Below, in pieces: positions 23,701-35,388 of a stretch of 48,440 nucleotides of DNA. The first letter of the stretch is position 1, and each line of letters begins with the position of its first letter. The position numbers were made by a program, and so were the translations under genes. Source of the DNA: Didymodactylos carnosus (taxonomy: Eukaryota > Rotifera > Eurotatoria > Philodinida > Philodinidae); contig CAJNOQ010000514.1 of assembly GCA_905250885.1 (NCBI GenBank), forward strand, positions 1 to 48,440. The letters run 5' to 3'. Under the pieces are notes generated by a model. The model was not told where the DNA came from, made no database searches, and was given only the letters and a program-made list of their open reading frames with translations.

Positions 23701-24978
23701 GCTAGATATTCTGGATTTCAGCAAAAATTTGAAAAAACAATAGAAAATACATTGATTTTTGAAAACGCTTTCCAGAAATCTTTGAAAGTAAGGAGATGTT
23801 TTTTCTAATCCAGAAAATGAAGATACCAAAGAGGAAATTGCATTTGTATATGTGCGTGCTATATTTCTTGATTCTACCTCGATCATGCTCATATTCATTA
23901 CTTTTTTTGCATAAACGATGTCAGTAGTGATTCTGCCTTGTTTCCGTACACTTTTCTACTGCTATACATAAAAAAAGTAAACGATTTTTTAGTACATGGA
24001 AAATAGAAACTCCAGTCTTGATCAATTACGGAAAAAGCTGTACACAAACAAATCCTCGTTTAAGGCATGTCATTTTCTCGTCATAGTACCCCTTAATAGA
24101 ATGAGATAGCTTGTTGAATATTGTGCTATACCAGAACTATAGAGAATGAACAGGTAAATAATCTCTTTTGCCGCTGGGTACTGTAGTTGAGCTGTACGGA
24201 ACTACAATCTAACATAGCTTCTTCATTAAACATCATAAATATAGTAATAATTATTCATGGATCAATACATTAGTACTAATCATATACAGAATAATTAATC
24301 GAGCAAGATATTGGCCAAGTTCTGTGTCAAGAAAACATTAACGGATAGCTCTTCTCTTGAAGAATAGTAAGGAACACAGGTATTGATCTAAAATAGTTAA
24401 TTGTTCAGCAAATTGATGCTAACCATTGATAGGTTCTTAGAAGGAATTAAATTAAAATTCAACAAGGTCTTCTCTTATCCTTCTTGTGTGAAGACTTTCT
24501 CAACGAGAAAAAGGTTATGCTTCCATTTCTAAAAACGGTGTGTGTATAGGTTTTTTCCAAAACTTCCGACATAGTTTGTTTTATATTGCAATACAAAAAT
24601 CGAGTTTTAGTAAAAATACGGTTTTCAGGTTATTTTCCTCCAGCATTACAAAACCTTACAACTCCATCACAGCCTAACCAAACAACTTGAGAACTTCAGA
24701 ATCTATTGTGTTTGAGCTATTCTACTTTAATTGAAAAAGTACAAAAAATAGTCTTAAACCCGTTTTAGTAGAACGCATTTTGGACAAAAAAAGGATTGCT
24801 ATAGGCTTTAGAAAATAACTTTTTGTTAGACATCCGATTCTGATGAATCTTTCAGAGGTCATCAATCATCAGTCAACTAGATTATGCTGAAAATTTGAGC
24901 TCGAACGTTGGAGATGTGCGGAGTTCCAGGGGTCTCAAAAACGGCTTCCAGTAGAATTGCTACTCCTCCTAGAGGGTT

Positions 24979-25212
24979 CATCGCAGGAGTTAAATTTTTA
25001 TCTTGTTTTGTAGCAAAAACCCTTATTTAAAAATTATCCGTGACGATTTTCAAAATTTGTTTCCCTTCGTTTTCTATTCACATTTTAAATCCCCGAAATC
25101 CGGGGTAGTAATTTCCAGTTTCTCAGGAAAAGAATTTCAAAAATCATCACAGACAATTTCTAAATATGGGTCTTTGCTACAAAACAAGACCAAAAATTAA
25201 GATCCTGCGATG
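24979..25212. mobile_element. 234-bp MITE, near-complete palindrome
   Basis: The arms of roughly 90 bases begin CATCGCAGGA and end TCCTGCGATG. They share CTTGTTTTGTAGCAAA and, more loosely, the following ATTT..AAATT blocks. Many mismatches indicate an older copy. No coding sequence and no clear target duplication. Confidence 0.7.
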
Positions 25213-27807
25213 GTGTGCCGGAAGGTTTACGTGATTTTCCAAAAATATCTTTGGAAAGTAATTTTTCAACTTGTTTTACGTATGAAAAAGATGCCTTAAG
25301 ATCTTTTCCATCGATTAACAAAAACCAGAAGGCATTTCTTTACAATGATTAACAGTATATCTCAAGAGTCGTGTGGAAAATGCTCATATTAATCGGTGGA
25401 TTGGATGTCATATGACGGTTCCCTTTGTTTACTAGTGGTATCACTGAAGCAAAACAGAGAAAAATTGCATTCATTTATGCATGAGAGCATAGTCTACTTA
25501 TCGATTTTTCTCCACTAAATGTATTAATGTTTTTTGATTTATTTTACAGTTCATTGTTTATTAAGTATATGGTAAATATGAACATTGAAATAGTGGAAAA
25601 AAAGAACAGTCAGTCAACGCTTGTTTCTAAAGCTGTTGTAGGGTGTGTGTTTTAATGTAAAATAGATAAATAATGAACATATGTCGCAGTTTCCAAAAAT
25701 ATCTTTGAAAAATAATTTTTACAGTTTACAGTTGTAGATTTTACGGTTTTTAGCTATAAAATTTTAGGAGTAAAAAAAGATTGGTAACTTTCACGCCTGG
25801 CGATTAAACTTTCACGCCTAAGATTAAAACTTTTTTTCTGTAGAATCTCACAGGACATCCCTTACTCATTGGCTTGATTCTAGAAACGTTTTCTGTGTGA
25901 AACTTCTGTGTTATGCTTGACTAGACGCAGTTCGATGCGTTGATCACGAATATCACGTTTGTTTTACTTGTCGCTTTTTATATTATTTTAAATTTTGTAG
26001 ATGTTGAAGAAGATTGATTATCTATCTGCAAGAACGCAAAGTGGGCAATGTTTACGAATGATATGTGGGCTGATGGTTATGCATGCTCAATCTTAAAGAA
26101 TTTTGAATTACAGTTAAGGGATTGTCCTATGAGGCTCACATCTTGTTTAGACTGCCGAGTAGCGATTCTTCAGTTTCTATCCAAACTAAAAGTTCAGTAA
26201 AATGTATAATTGTCTTCCATACTATTCGTGATACTATCAAGTAAAAGTCATGACATTTTCTCTTGCTCCTGGTTGCCTACGGTATTCCGTCACTCTGTGT
26301 GACCCTTTTAATTAGATGTATTTTTTCTAAGTAAAAAATGTTGCATTGTCATACTCCTTAGAAAACTATTTCTATGCGTCTATCGCATTTTTCTCTCCAC
26401 TGACTCCCAATATCTCGATGTATGTGTCCATGAGACTTCTGAAAAGGGTTGAAAATCTCTATTGCAATACACATCATTTTGTAAACTTAATGAATTTGAC
26501 TCATAGACTATAATGTATATATATATAATACAGCATAAGATCTGGATGAGATCCACCCCTATCTCGTAGGCTGGAGAGTTTCTTAGAGTAACTGTAACCA
26601 GCGTGCGCTGTAGTAAGTCTGTATTTGACTTAGAATCTAGCAGAGTAAGTTAAAACTAATAGTTTCTAACATTATATCAATTTTATCATATCATTTCATC
26701 CTTTTTCTTTCTTGATCAATAAAAGACAGTAACTCACCATTTATTATTTACTGTGTATTTATCACGTCTTAATTACTTCTCGATCCACCCACTTGAATAT
26801 GCATTCATTTATAAACAATTATTATAGAATTTAGTTAGAATTTGGTAGAGAAAAATTCTTTCACTTTAAAATTTTATCTAAAAAAACAATGTTCATTTAT
26901 GTAGTGTTAAAAAAAGAAAAAAATATTCCTAAAAACGAAATATAAAAGAAATTATTAACACGACGTGAACGAGATAATTATAATAATAGTAATCATTACC
27001 ACCATATGTAATATTCATTTAATAACATATGCTTTTATTCTTTCTTTTTGCTTCGGGTTTATCATGTTATTTGTGTTCTCTTCTATTCTTTCTGGACTCA
27101 TATTATTTCGATGGAAGAAGAAAAAATTCAGTGAACCATCATAGATTTTATGAAGCGTATTTTGAAGTCATTTTGTTCAAAACGGAAGACGTATTCTTTT
27201 TTCTTCTTTTTTTTTCTTCTTACGAACAAGAACAAAAGAAAGAAAATATGATTGTTATACTGCTTTGCATGCGTCTCTTATATTGTCAAGTTGCATGCAT
27301 TTATCTTATTATTATTATTGAGAAAACAAATTTTTCCAGCCTTGAATTTACACAAAATTGAATGACACAAAAGCAGCATTACGAGAGCTCATATCCCACA
27401 TAAAACACTAAAAAATAATCTATAAACATCTGGGACAGTTTGAATGTATCAAATACTTTCCGACTTATTTTATCAGTCACAAAAATGTCTGACTTTCAGT
27501 TAGAAGAGCGTAAACCACAACTTGCAATGTATGCATTCTTATTTAGACCGAGTCAATACCTACTGTTCCGTGATGATAAACTGTTAAGCATACTCAAGAC
27601 GAAGAACCTTAAAATATGATCTTGTAAGATCATATTGCAAGATACAATAAAACTTTGCTAGCAGCAAGACTTCATAGTGTCTTTCAAGATCCTGTATGAT
27701 CGTGCAAAAAGTGGCAAGATTTTACAAGATTATGTGCCTGATCCTGTCTTACAAATTCACGTCTACACCCTGTTTTTAATAATTCTAGCATTTGCAGGAT
27801 GCTTAAA

Positions 27808-28527
27808 GGATATACCACAAGTTCTGAAACAATTTCTAGAACGATGAATTTACAAATCGTTTCCAAAAAAATTCCTTACTATAACAAACGATAGACAATT
27901 TAATTCTCTACAAGATTATATATTCATTTTTAAGATTCATCTTTGATGTTTGGCACAGTAAGTCTAACTGGAAAAGCTCCAAATTTTCCAAAATTCCAAG
28001 CAGTTTTAAAGTACAAACTACTCTCTTTTTTTAATTACTTATAATGAGTACAAAAAAGTTTGAAATAATTTTATTACAGTCAAATGGTGAACAATTTCAT
28101 GCTTTACAAAAGCGTATAGGTGAAAGAAATTTATTTCAATTGCTAGTGGCTTTCAAACATAAACTTCCAAGAAACACTAAAAAAACAGCTACCAGGCTAC
28201 CAAAACAGTCCACCAATAGCGCTAAAAAAAGACTTTGACTATTCCAGTATAAAATTCAAAGTTCAAATCATTAGTTTATAGACCAGAAAATGCAGAATTT
28301 TGCGCTCTATTAGACTGTGTACCTTGCAAATAAATCTACCACTTTTTTTACCTGAAAAACTAGAGAATACTGATTACTGTGCTGAACATCAAAGATGAAT
28401 CTTAAAAATGAATATACAATCTTGTAGAGAATTAAATTGTCTATCGTTTGTTATAGTAAGGAATTTTTTTGGAAACGATTTGTAAATTCATCGTTCTAGA
28501 AATTGTTTCAGAACTTGTGGTACACCC
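27808..28527. mobile_element. 720-bp foldback element with nearly identical arms
   Basis: The arms of about 150 bases (27808-27965 and 28380-28527) match almost perfectly. Over about 135 bases I see one substitution, in TTATATATTC against TTGTATATTC. Differences cluster at the outermost bases (GGATATACC against GGGTGTACC). The interior has a 64-codon open frame (28044-28238) starting MSTKKFEIILLQSNGEQ, with no recognisable motif. Arm identity suggests recent activity or gene conversion. Confidence 0.8.
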
Positions 28528-28853
28528 TTTATGTTCTTAGTACACATGTCAGACAACGTGCCTTAGAGCCATCTTTATGTTTAGCTGTTATGTGAAGTTA
28601 AGGAAAAAGTAGAGTTCTACCGTAGAGCGTAAATTTGCCATTTTCTTGGTGTCACGTGCAAATATCTACATATGAGACTTAAGGACACATACATAAAGGA
28701 AAAGGAAAAATCGTATCTCTTTCATTTTGCTTTTCGTTCGACTCACACGGACTCGAAAAATTATTCGCCTTTATTTTTAATTTTCTCTTCTAACGTAATA
28801 CCTAGAACAAATCTGAAAAAAGATTTGAACAGCTGAAAGAATTTTCAGTGTAA

Positions 28854-29217
28854 TGTGGCGTATATAAGGTTCCATCGAAATTTTTGAAGCCAGGGTCTAT
28901 GGAAAGCCAAAATCTCAGTAAAAAGCTTCTCCGAATTTAACCGAATTGTTTTTTACAAATGACTCTTTCTTATAGAGCAAACATTCCTGAACAAAATGAG
29001 AGGTCTCCAAGCTATCTATGGCATTTTTTCATGAAACAGTATGCAATTTACGAATGCCCAATACCACCAAAATCAGCAAAAAGCGAGAAAAAATGCTCTA
29101 TAAGAAAGAGTTAAACGTAAACAAATCTCGGTTAAATTCGGAGACGCTTCTACTGAGATTTTGGTTTTCCATAGACCCTGGTTTCAGAAATTTCGATGGA
29201 ACCTTATATATGTCACA
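28854..29217. mobile_element. 364-bp inverted-repeat element
   Basis: The ends are GTGGCGTATATAAGGTTCC on the left and its complement with two changes on the right. The arms of about 125 bases share CATCGAAATTT, CAGGGTCTATGGAAA, CCAAAATCTCAGTA and CGAATTTAACCGA. The centre carries ACTCTTTCTTATAGAGCA with its complement, so almost the whole element folds on itself. No coding capacity. Confidence 0.8.
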
Positions 29218-30041
29218 GGATCTTATACGATCTTGTCACTTATGAGCTGATTTTCTGAGATCTTTTGACAAGCAGTACAAGATCATGTCAGACCATGCAG
29301 TAAGATCTAAGATCTTACAAGTAATGAAATCTGTGATAAATTTACTCAGAAGATTTCATAAGAAAACGACAGATCTTACTTAACTTTTCAGAAAAAACGA
29401 CTGACATACTGCCAAGATCTATATAGGAGAACTGAAAAGGCTAAAATATGACGTACAAGTTTTCGAATTTTGTACAGTTCAACGTAAGGGTAAGTTAATA
29501 AGTATTTTGCTCGAAGAAATTCAGGCAGGATCTTCCTCAGTGATAAAGAGCGACATCTGTCGTTATCTTTAGAAATTTAGCACTGTTCTTTTTTGATATC
29601 ATCAACGAGAGATGTGCCTAAGCCGTAAGGTTTAAGTTTTTACATGTTGTGTTCGATTCGAAAATAGAGGTATAACCGTGACACTACTTTCTCTTAAAGA
29701 TCCCAAACGGCTTCTAAATACTAGTGGCGCACGCTGGGATTAGTAATATCTTTTTTTCTGATTTATAAGATTTTCTTTGTGATTTTTTAAAATAATTTGC
29801 GGTCTTTCAGATTTAAATGTACTTCTGCAGCTAATTTGTTTCCTTACCGTGTTTAATAAGCAATCTATAGTAGACGATTACTGAGGAAGAAGTCCAAGAA
29901 CTCTCTAAAAGAACTTACTGTGAACAGAGAACTCCTCTTTTTCCAAGAAAACCTACAAAAATGTAGGAAGCTTGGAAGCCACATTATTTGTGTTAACTAA
30001 CATGGAAAAAATTTTAGATCAATTTTTTTATTGTTTCCGTC

Positions 30042-33000
30042 ATGTCGTGTGGTGCGTATAGTAATCATTATGCCACAGATCTAACCCAACTCATTCAAAA
30101 CGTTGTTCGTCGTTCTCCCAAGTAAGAGCATAGTATAAAAATTTAGTTTTAGCAAACGATGTACTTTGTTTCTGTATTTAGTTACTTCGAAAGTTCGGAC
30201 GCCGCATACTCTGATATCCAGCTGAATCTTGAATTATTCAATAAATTTGCCGAAGCCAATGCCCTCGATGATGCCCTTATCCGTAGACGAGAGGTCTGTA
30301 TAATGAACAACAAAGTACGATATAAAAGAGAACATAACGATTTCTGTATTAGGAATTTAAACTCAAAACCGAAAATTTACAAAAGCGAAAGCAAACTTTG
30401 CATAATAAAGAAGTCATGTTAAAAGAACGAGTAATTAGTTATGAAATGTATATCAAAGTACGCATCACGAATAGATCTCAGACGGACCAAACAATTTATT
30501 TTTCTACGCTAGGAATTGGCGATGAAACGCGAACGTTCATTGAAACGGGTTCAAGATGAGAAACTTTTAACGAATGAGAAAAATCATGAAATTGAAACGT
30601 TAAAAATTCGAACACATGAATTAAAAATAAAAAGGGAAAAAATGCAACGCATAGCAGCTAATTATCAACCGCATGTCAACTTGTTAAGTCAAGTAATGTT
30701 TTCGGTATAGATGAAAAGGCTCGATATTATTCAGTTTTCGTTTGTCTTATATTAGATTGTAGATCAAATAGATCGTTTTCAAAGTATAGACGAAATGTTG
30801 GAAAAATTTGATATGCTATATGACAGTTATGAGGTATAAATAACTAAAACCATTTGTTTAGTTAATCTGGGAGTAGTTGACAAGATGATGTTAAACAGTA
30901 CCTCAACGATACTGGTTTATGTTATTAAATTTTCTTCTTTTATTTTAGGATATTCTTTCAACCTTAAAAGGGTACAATGAAGAATTGAGCGATGTGAGAA
31001 GAACACTTTTGACAACAATCGAAGTGAGTATTAAGCTAATAATTTTACTTATAATATCTTTTGCGATTAATTTTTCTATTATTTTTCTTCTAGTTTATAT
31101 TTTCTGGTGTGTAATAATATTGATGAATCGATCATCCTTTTTTCAGCGTAAACAAAATCAAATATCAGTATTTAACAGTCGTATAAGAGAATTACAGCAA
31201 CACTTAGATGATGTACAACAAAGAATTGATAAAATAAACATAGAAATATCCAGCTATAGACACTTAGCTCTGGAAAGATTAACCGAAGTTGGTGCCGTGA
31301 AATTGTAGGAGATTCTTTTTCTTTCTAACTAAAAATCTACTCTCGTCTATTTTTAACTTTAGAGCTGTAGAAAGTCTATACGATTTGGTACGACGGTACA
31401 GTCGATTTAGTAAAAGTAATGAAATTGAAGAATGTACAGATGCGAATAAATGTTTATTTCTCAAACTAAGATCTATCGATACATTTATGAGCGATTTAAC
31501 GTATTATGTTCATTATGTCGAGAAACATGGACAACAAGTAGTGTTGACAAAACTACACTATGCATTATCTGAGAATGCACCAAATGTATTGGAAAATGTC
31601 CATATGAATGTTATTGATAATGATATATCGAACAATAAAGCGGATTGGCATGGATCGTACGTAATTCAAGGTTTTGAAGCTCAGCTTGCATTATCTTTAT
31701 AGCTAATTTGAAAATTTTAGATGTCATACTAGACGTGATCGAAGTGCAACCTACAAAAAATTGCAAGAATCCATTGAACATGATCGATGTGCAACAAAGA
31801 AACAAATACAGCAACCATATTATAGTTTTGAAGTAAGTCAGTAAAATGAATCTGAATTCTTCATCTAAAAATAAATATATTTTATATTAAAGGCTCATGG
31901 ACAAGATGGTGTCTTGTACACAATTCAAATTAACCGATTTAAAAAATCGGAGGTTCGTAAAAGCCGACTAACACGAACATCGGTGATGTCGTCGTCGTCA
32001 TCACGTGCAACAATCAATGAAAAACAGCAGAGTATGACAACACAAATATCATCAAAACAAAGAAAAGAACAAGGAAGTATAGGACAATTCCGTTCACTGA
32101 GGCAAAGTAGGTTATATATTTTTTAAAGGCGCAAGAGATTTTCTTTTCGGCTTATTGTTCTTCATCTTCCGTTTCCTACGCATGAGAACTTTTTTTTGAT
32201 AGATTTGACCTGATATATTGCAATAACTAAAATAGATCGTGAATATCGAAACGAGTCATCGATGTATCATATCGCTAAGAACCGTTCAATATAGATTTTT
32301 GGGATTATGGCACTTTCGTCACACCACACTATCATCATTATGACTAACGCATTTTTGTCATACATGACGAAACTTCCTAGGGGAAGGTACTCCCCGCGAA
32401 CTGTCGTCATCAAAGTATGAATTTTGTCACACACACCAAAAATTTCGTTGCATGAAGCGACCTTTCATCACAGTAGTGGTGAATTTTGGTCTTATTTAAA
32501 GAACGCTAAATGCAGTACTTTCTTAGCAAGTAGTTACAGAGTAAGTTCATAAATTTTGAACAATAAATCTTTGTTCACTATAAATACTTCCTAAGGAAGT
32601 ACTGCACTAGATGCGTAAAAACAAGATGCAGCTCTTATTGAGAGAATACTTCCGAACACATAAAAATTAAAAGTGGCTATTAATTTTCAGATGAATTTCG
32701 TCAATTCTCATTCGCTAATGATAGTAGTTCACTGATTATCTTTTTTCCATTAACAATTAATATCAAACTTTTGTTATTCGCATATTCTGTTAGTACTTGC
32801 TAAGGAACTACTGCGGTGTAGTAAAACTTGATGCAGCTCTTACTGAGGAGTGCTCTCGATCACTTAATAATCGCACAACACTTAATTCTATTCTATATCT
32901 ATGGCGGTATTTATGTGTGACGAAAGTTAAGCAAGAACCGTTAAAAACAAACGCATTTTCGTCACACTCTTTTTTTGTCACAGCTACAAAAAGCACTCCG

Positions 33001-35372
33001 GAATTCATGGGAACTTACGTCACCATGCTTTTTTCTGAAAAACGCACTTCCGTCACATGTGACAAAAGTACACCCTCCCCGCCCCATGACGAGAGTACAC
33101 CGATTTTTGTCGCAATATCCTGATGTATGTGACGTAACCATCGACATAGATTGCGATAATTTTTATAGTGCGGTATATCTAAGTATTCCATTTCCGCTAT
33201 CTATTTTTCCAGCGTAATTTGAGATCTACCTGGGGGGTTGACTAAGTTGTGCTCATCAGTACCATATTGACAGACTAGACTCTTCTTGCTAGTAAGAAAA
33301 GAAAACTTAGAATTATAAAGTGTTTTACTAAGAAGCAAGTGCACAACATTTTGAGTATTTACATAAATTCCGCTTTTCCAAGGTTTTCGCGAACTAACGA
33401 TGATTCAACATTTTTATCGGGTTAGCCTTGATGTTGGTCGCGATAGCATTTCTTATTGCGATAAATTCAGGGTATCATCACCCACCTATACGCCGGAATA
33501 TGAAAGTTACTACGATCAACATTACAAGTATCACAATACGACCTCATATCATGATATGCATCGAAAATTTTTTATCGTTCTATATCCTACCACACATCAT
33601 TATTACGATTCTCCCTAGAAAACATCCATGGTCCAGTGATTTTTTCTTTCGGGAGGAATGCGTTCGAATGAAACAAAACGCATTCGGATGTGTCCCTTCC
33701 GACAGAAAAAAACACTGGAAGGTTACAAAACGAATATCGGTTTTCGCATTTTCTCTTAAAAGAAAAACGTATTCTGCGAAACAGTTAGACAGGATTATAC
33801 GATATCGATTTCGATTAGGAGAAAATGCCGAAGCCAATATCCGTTTTGTAATCTACAGATTGTTTTTTAGAGAGTACTACTATGGTTAACAAACGAAGAA
33901 TTAAAGTGCCATAACGGAACGCAACAGTAATGACTCACCGACATGCCATGATGCGAAAAAGATCGTACGTTATCGGTACATCGGCTTCATCGTGATATCT
34001 TTTCTAAATATTGGGATAAAAGTACTATGGCAATAAATGGCAACAAAATAACATTGTGCTTTAACAGAATAGTTGAAATTATCTTTATATGAGAAGGATT
34101 TACCTCGTTAACATTCATATTGCAATGTGACAGCCGCTCTGACATATCATGACACTCGAGTTTATCCAGATACAAATCAGTTTATCGCCATATTTATTAG
34201 TTTTCTGCTTTTACCGAGATATCTCTCTCTTTTTTCTATACTGTTGTTCTCATCGGTAAGTAATATTCATAAACGTCTACTATGATCATTCTTTATCTGA
34301 AGTCAAGTCTATTACGCAACTTTCTCTCAAATCATTATAGATAATGGAGTACAGAGTGGTGGATCTCTGTTTTCGCAAGTTGTCATTTTCTGATGTTTTA
34401 TGAGCAAAATATGATTATTTGCAGAAATAAAAAGGTTGTAATTTGTAGCCTATGATATATGTCATTCATCATATCATGTTTTTAATTATTCATGTCGTTC
34501 TGTTCAAAATGACTAACGTTCGTATGTCGGATGATATTGATTCTAATTTATTTTATTTTTCATGAATCAACTTTTCTGTAGTTTATAAAACAGAATTGTC
34601 AATTTAAGAACAAGTTTTTATAATAAAGCATGATGCCTAACATCTGCTTTTGCTGACACGAGCATCCTTATCGAAACCCAGTTTTCATCAAATTTTGCTT
34701 GATTAATAAGTTCAGATTTTCGTGATATATGAACTATGATGTGTGTAAGATTAAGGTGTTACTCAAACGCTTCGTACGTGAGTGATTTAGCTTCTAATAA
34801 TAAAGTTATATGCAGCTCTGTATATGTCTAACACGACGATTTTCTCTTGAATTATCTCGGGGTGTAATTACGTCCTAGTTTACGATCATGCTTTTATTGG
34901 AAAGTAGCTGGTAGTCCTACTATCGGCGTTTTTTTCATTTACTATGTGTGAAGGTAAATCAAGTCACATTATGTTTTTAGGTTATTATGATCAATCGATT
35001 CCACCATGGATTGAAAAGAAAAGTGGTGAGCATCGATCACGAAAATCAACAAAACATTCCACAAACCGTTCATCTATTAATGCCATAGTTAAGTCTAGGA
35101 TGAGCAACGATTTATCCAAACGACAAGCAATGATAATAGGTCCAACTACTAGTACTACAGTTCATAGCGAAGTTTTAACTAGTAATAACAAACATATAAT
35201 ACAAACATTATCGATAACAGATCCAATTTTAGTCTCACAAGCATTAACTAAATCACGTTTAGTAATTAAAACACTATTAGATGATTTTAGTGCGAAGAAT
35301 GTGCAACGGTTATTGTCAGTCGATGAATATCCTGATTTGAACATCACTGATATGATAAAAACAAGCACGTGA
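30042..35372 (+). CDS. CCDC42/CFAP73-like coiled-coil protein (DUF4200 family)
   Basis: Members of this family act in cilia and flagella (axonemal modifier complex of inner dynein arms; sperm tail assembly). Exons: 30042-30121, 30182-30293, 30353-30457, 30513-30692, 30756-30833, 30949-31023, 31147-31291, 31365-31656, 31721-31832, 31893-32106, 34981-35372. All introns are GT-AG and the coding length is 1785, giving 594 residues. Residues 65-160 form the Lys/Glu-rich DUF4200-like coiled coil (LQKRKQTLHNKEVMLKERV). Residues 160-260 are further coiled coil. SLYDLV followed by FLKLRSIDTFMSDLT matches the C-terminal CCDC42 segment that ends QQFIQDRSDI in human. Human CCDC42 has about 316 residues. 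Here an extra 280-residue, Ser/Arg/Lys-rich tail follows, its last 130 residues in an exon beyond a 2.9-kb intron. That join is phase-compatible but not proven, and the exon 7 donor/exon 8 acceptor pair was chosen for frame. Confidence 0.82.
32305..33914. mobile_element. Repeat cluster filling the last intron, with 12-bp inverted ends
   Basis: The interval starts with TTATGGCACTTT (32305-32316) and ends with the exact complement (33903-33914). Inside are many CGTCACA/TGTGACG words (for example ACGCATTTTCGTCACAC), an inverted pair GTACTTGCTAAG..ACTACTGC (32514-32539 and 32789-32815), a related direct copy near 32595, and two hairpins near 33633-33853. The whole could be one large non-autonomous element or several overlapping ones. 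No transposase was recognised. Confidence 0.45.
33633..33853. repeat. Two adjacent hairpins inside the intron cluster
   Basis: First hairpin: 33633-33670 with 33681-33718, both ends CCAGTG/CACTGG with a T-run and a GAATGCG word. Second hairpin: 33722-33762 with 33814-33853, sharing TTACAAAACG, ATATYGG and CGCATTTTCTC/GAGAAAATG. Open frames across this stretch on both strands follow from the symmetry and are not taken as genes. Confidence 0.65.
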
Positions 35373-35382
35373 TATGGTACAT

Positions 35383-35388
35383 AATAAA
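35383..35388 (+). promoter_or_regulatory. Polyadenylation signal of the CCDC42-like gene
   Basis: AATAAA starts 11 bases after the TGA stop at 35370-35372. Its position agrees with the last exon being genuine and terminal. Confidence 0.5.

Larger units (their letters stand above)
27608..29440. repeat. GATC-word-rich inverted clusters, split by two foldback elements
   Basis: At 27608-27760 and again at 29217-29440 the DNA is crowded with AAGATC/GATCTT words. The two clusters resemble each other in inverted orientation (GCAAGATTTTACAAGAT against ACAAGATCGTATAAGAT). They could be the ends of one outer element, later split by the foldback at 27808-28527 and the MITE at 28854-29217. The pairing is loose, so this is tentative. 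Confidence 0.35.
15814..30041. other. 14-kb gene-poor AT-rich interval upstream of Shal
   Basis: I found no exon with supporting splice sites and family similarity on either strand. Open frames such as 27029-27361 (plus) and 21216-21542 (minus) are low-complexity and hydrophobic, as expected by chance in AT-rich DNA. The interval contains microsatellites, homopolymer runs and, toward its right end, several inverted-repeat elements listed separately. Being upstream of Shal, it could hold that gene's distal regulatory DNA, but nothing in the sequence shows this. Confidence 0.5.

Noticed and set aside
27029-27361. 110-codon plus-strand open frame, hydrophobic
   Set aside because: Low-complexity Leu/Phe/Ile sequence from T-rich DNA; no motif, no splice context, no polyadenylation signal.
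32797-33217. Overlapping open frames on both strands in the CCDC42-like intron
   Set aside because: They follow the CGTCACA-type repeats and inverted words rather than a coding pattern.
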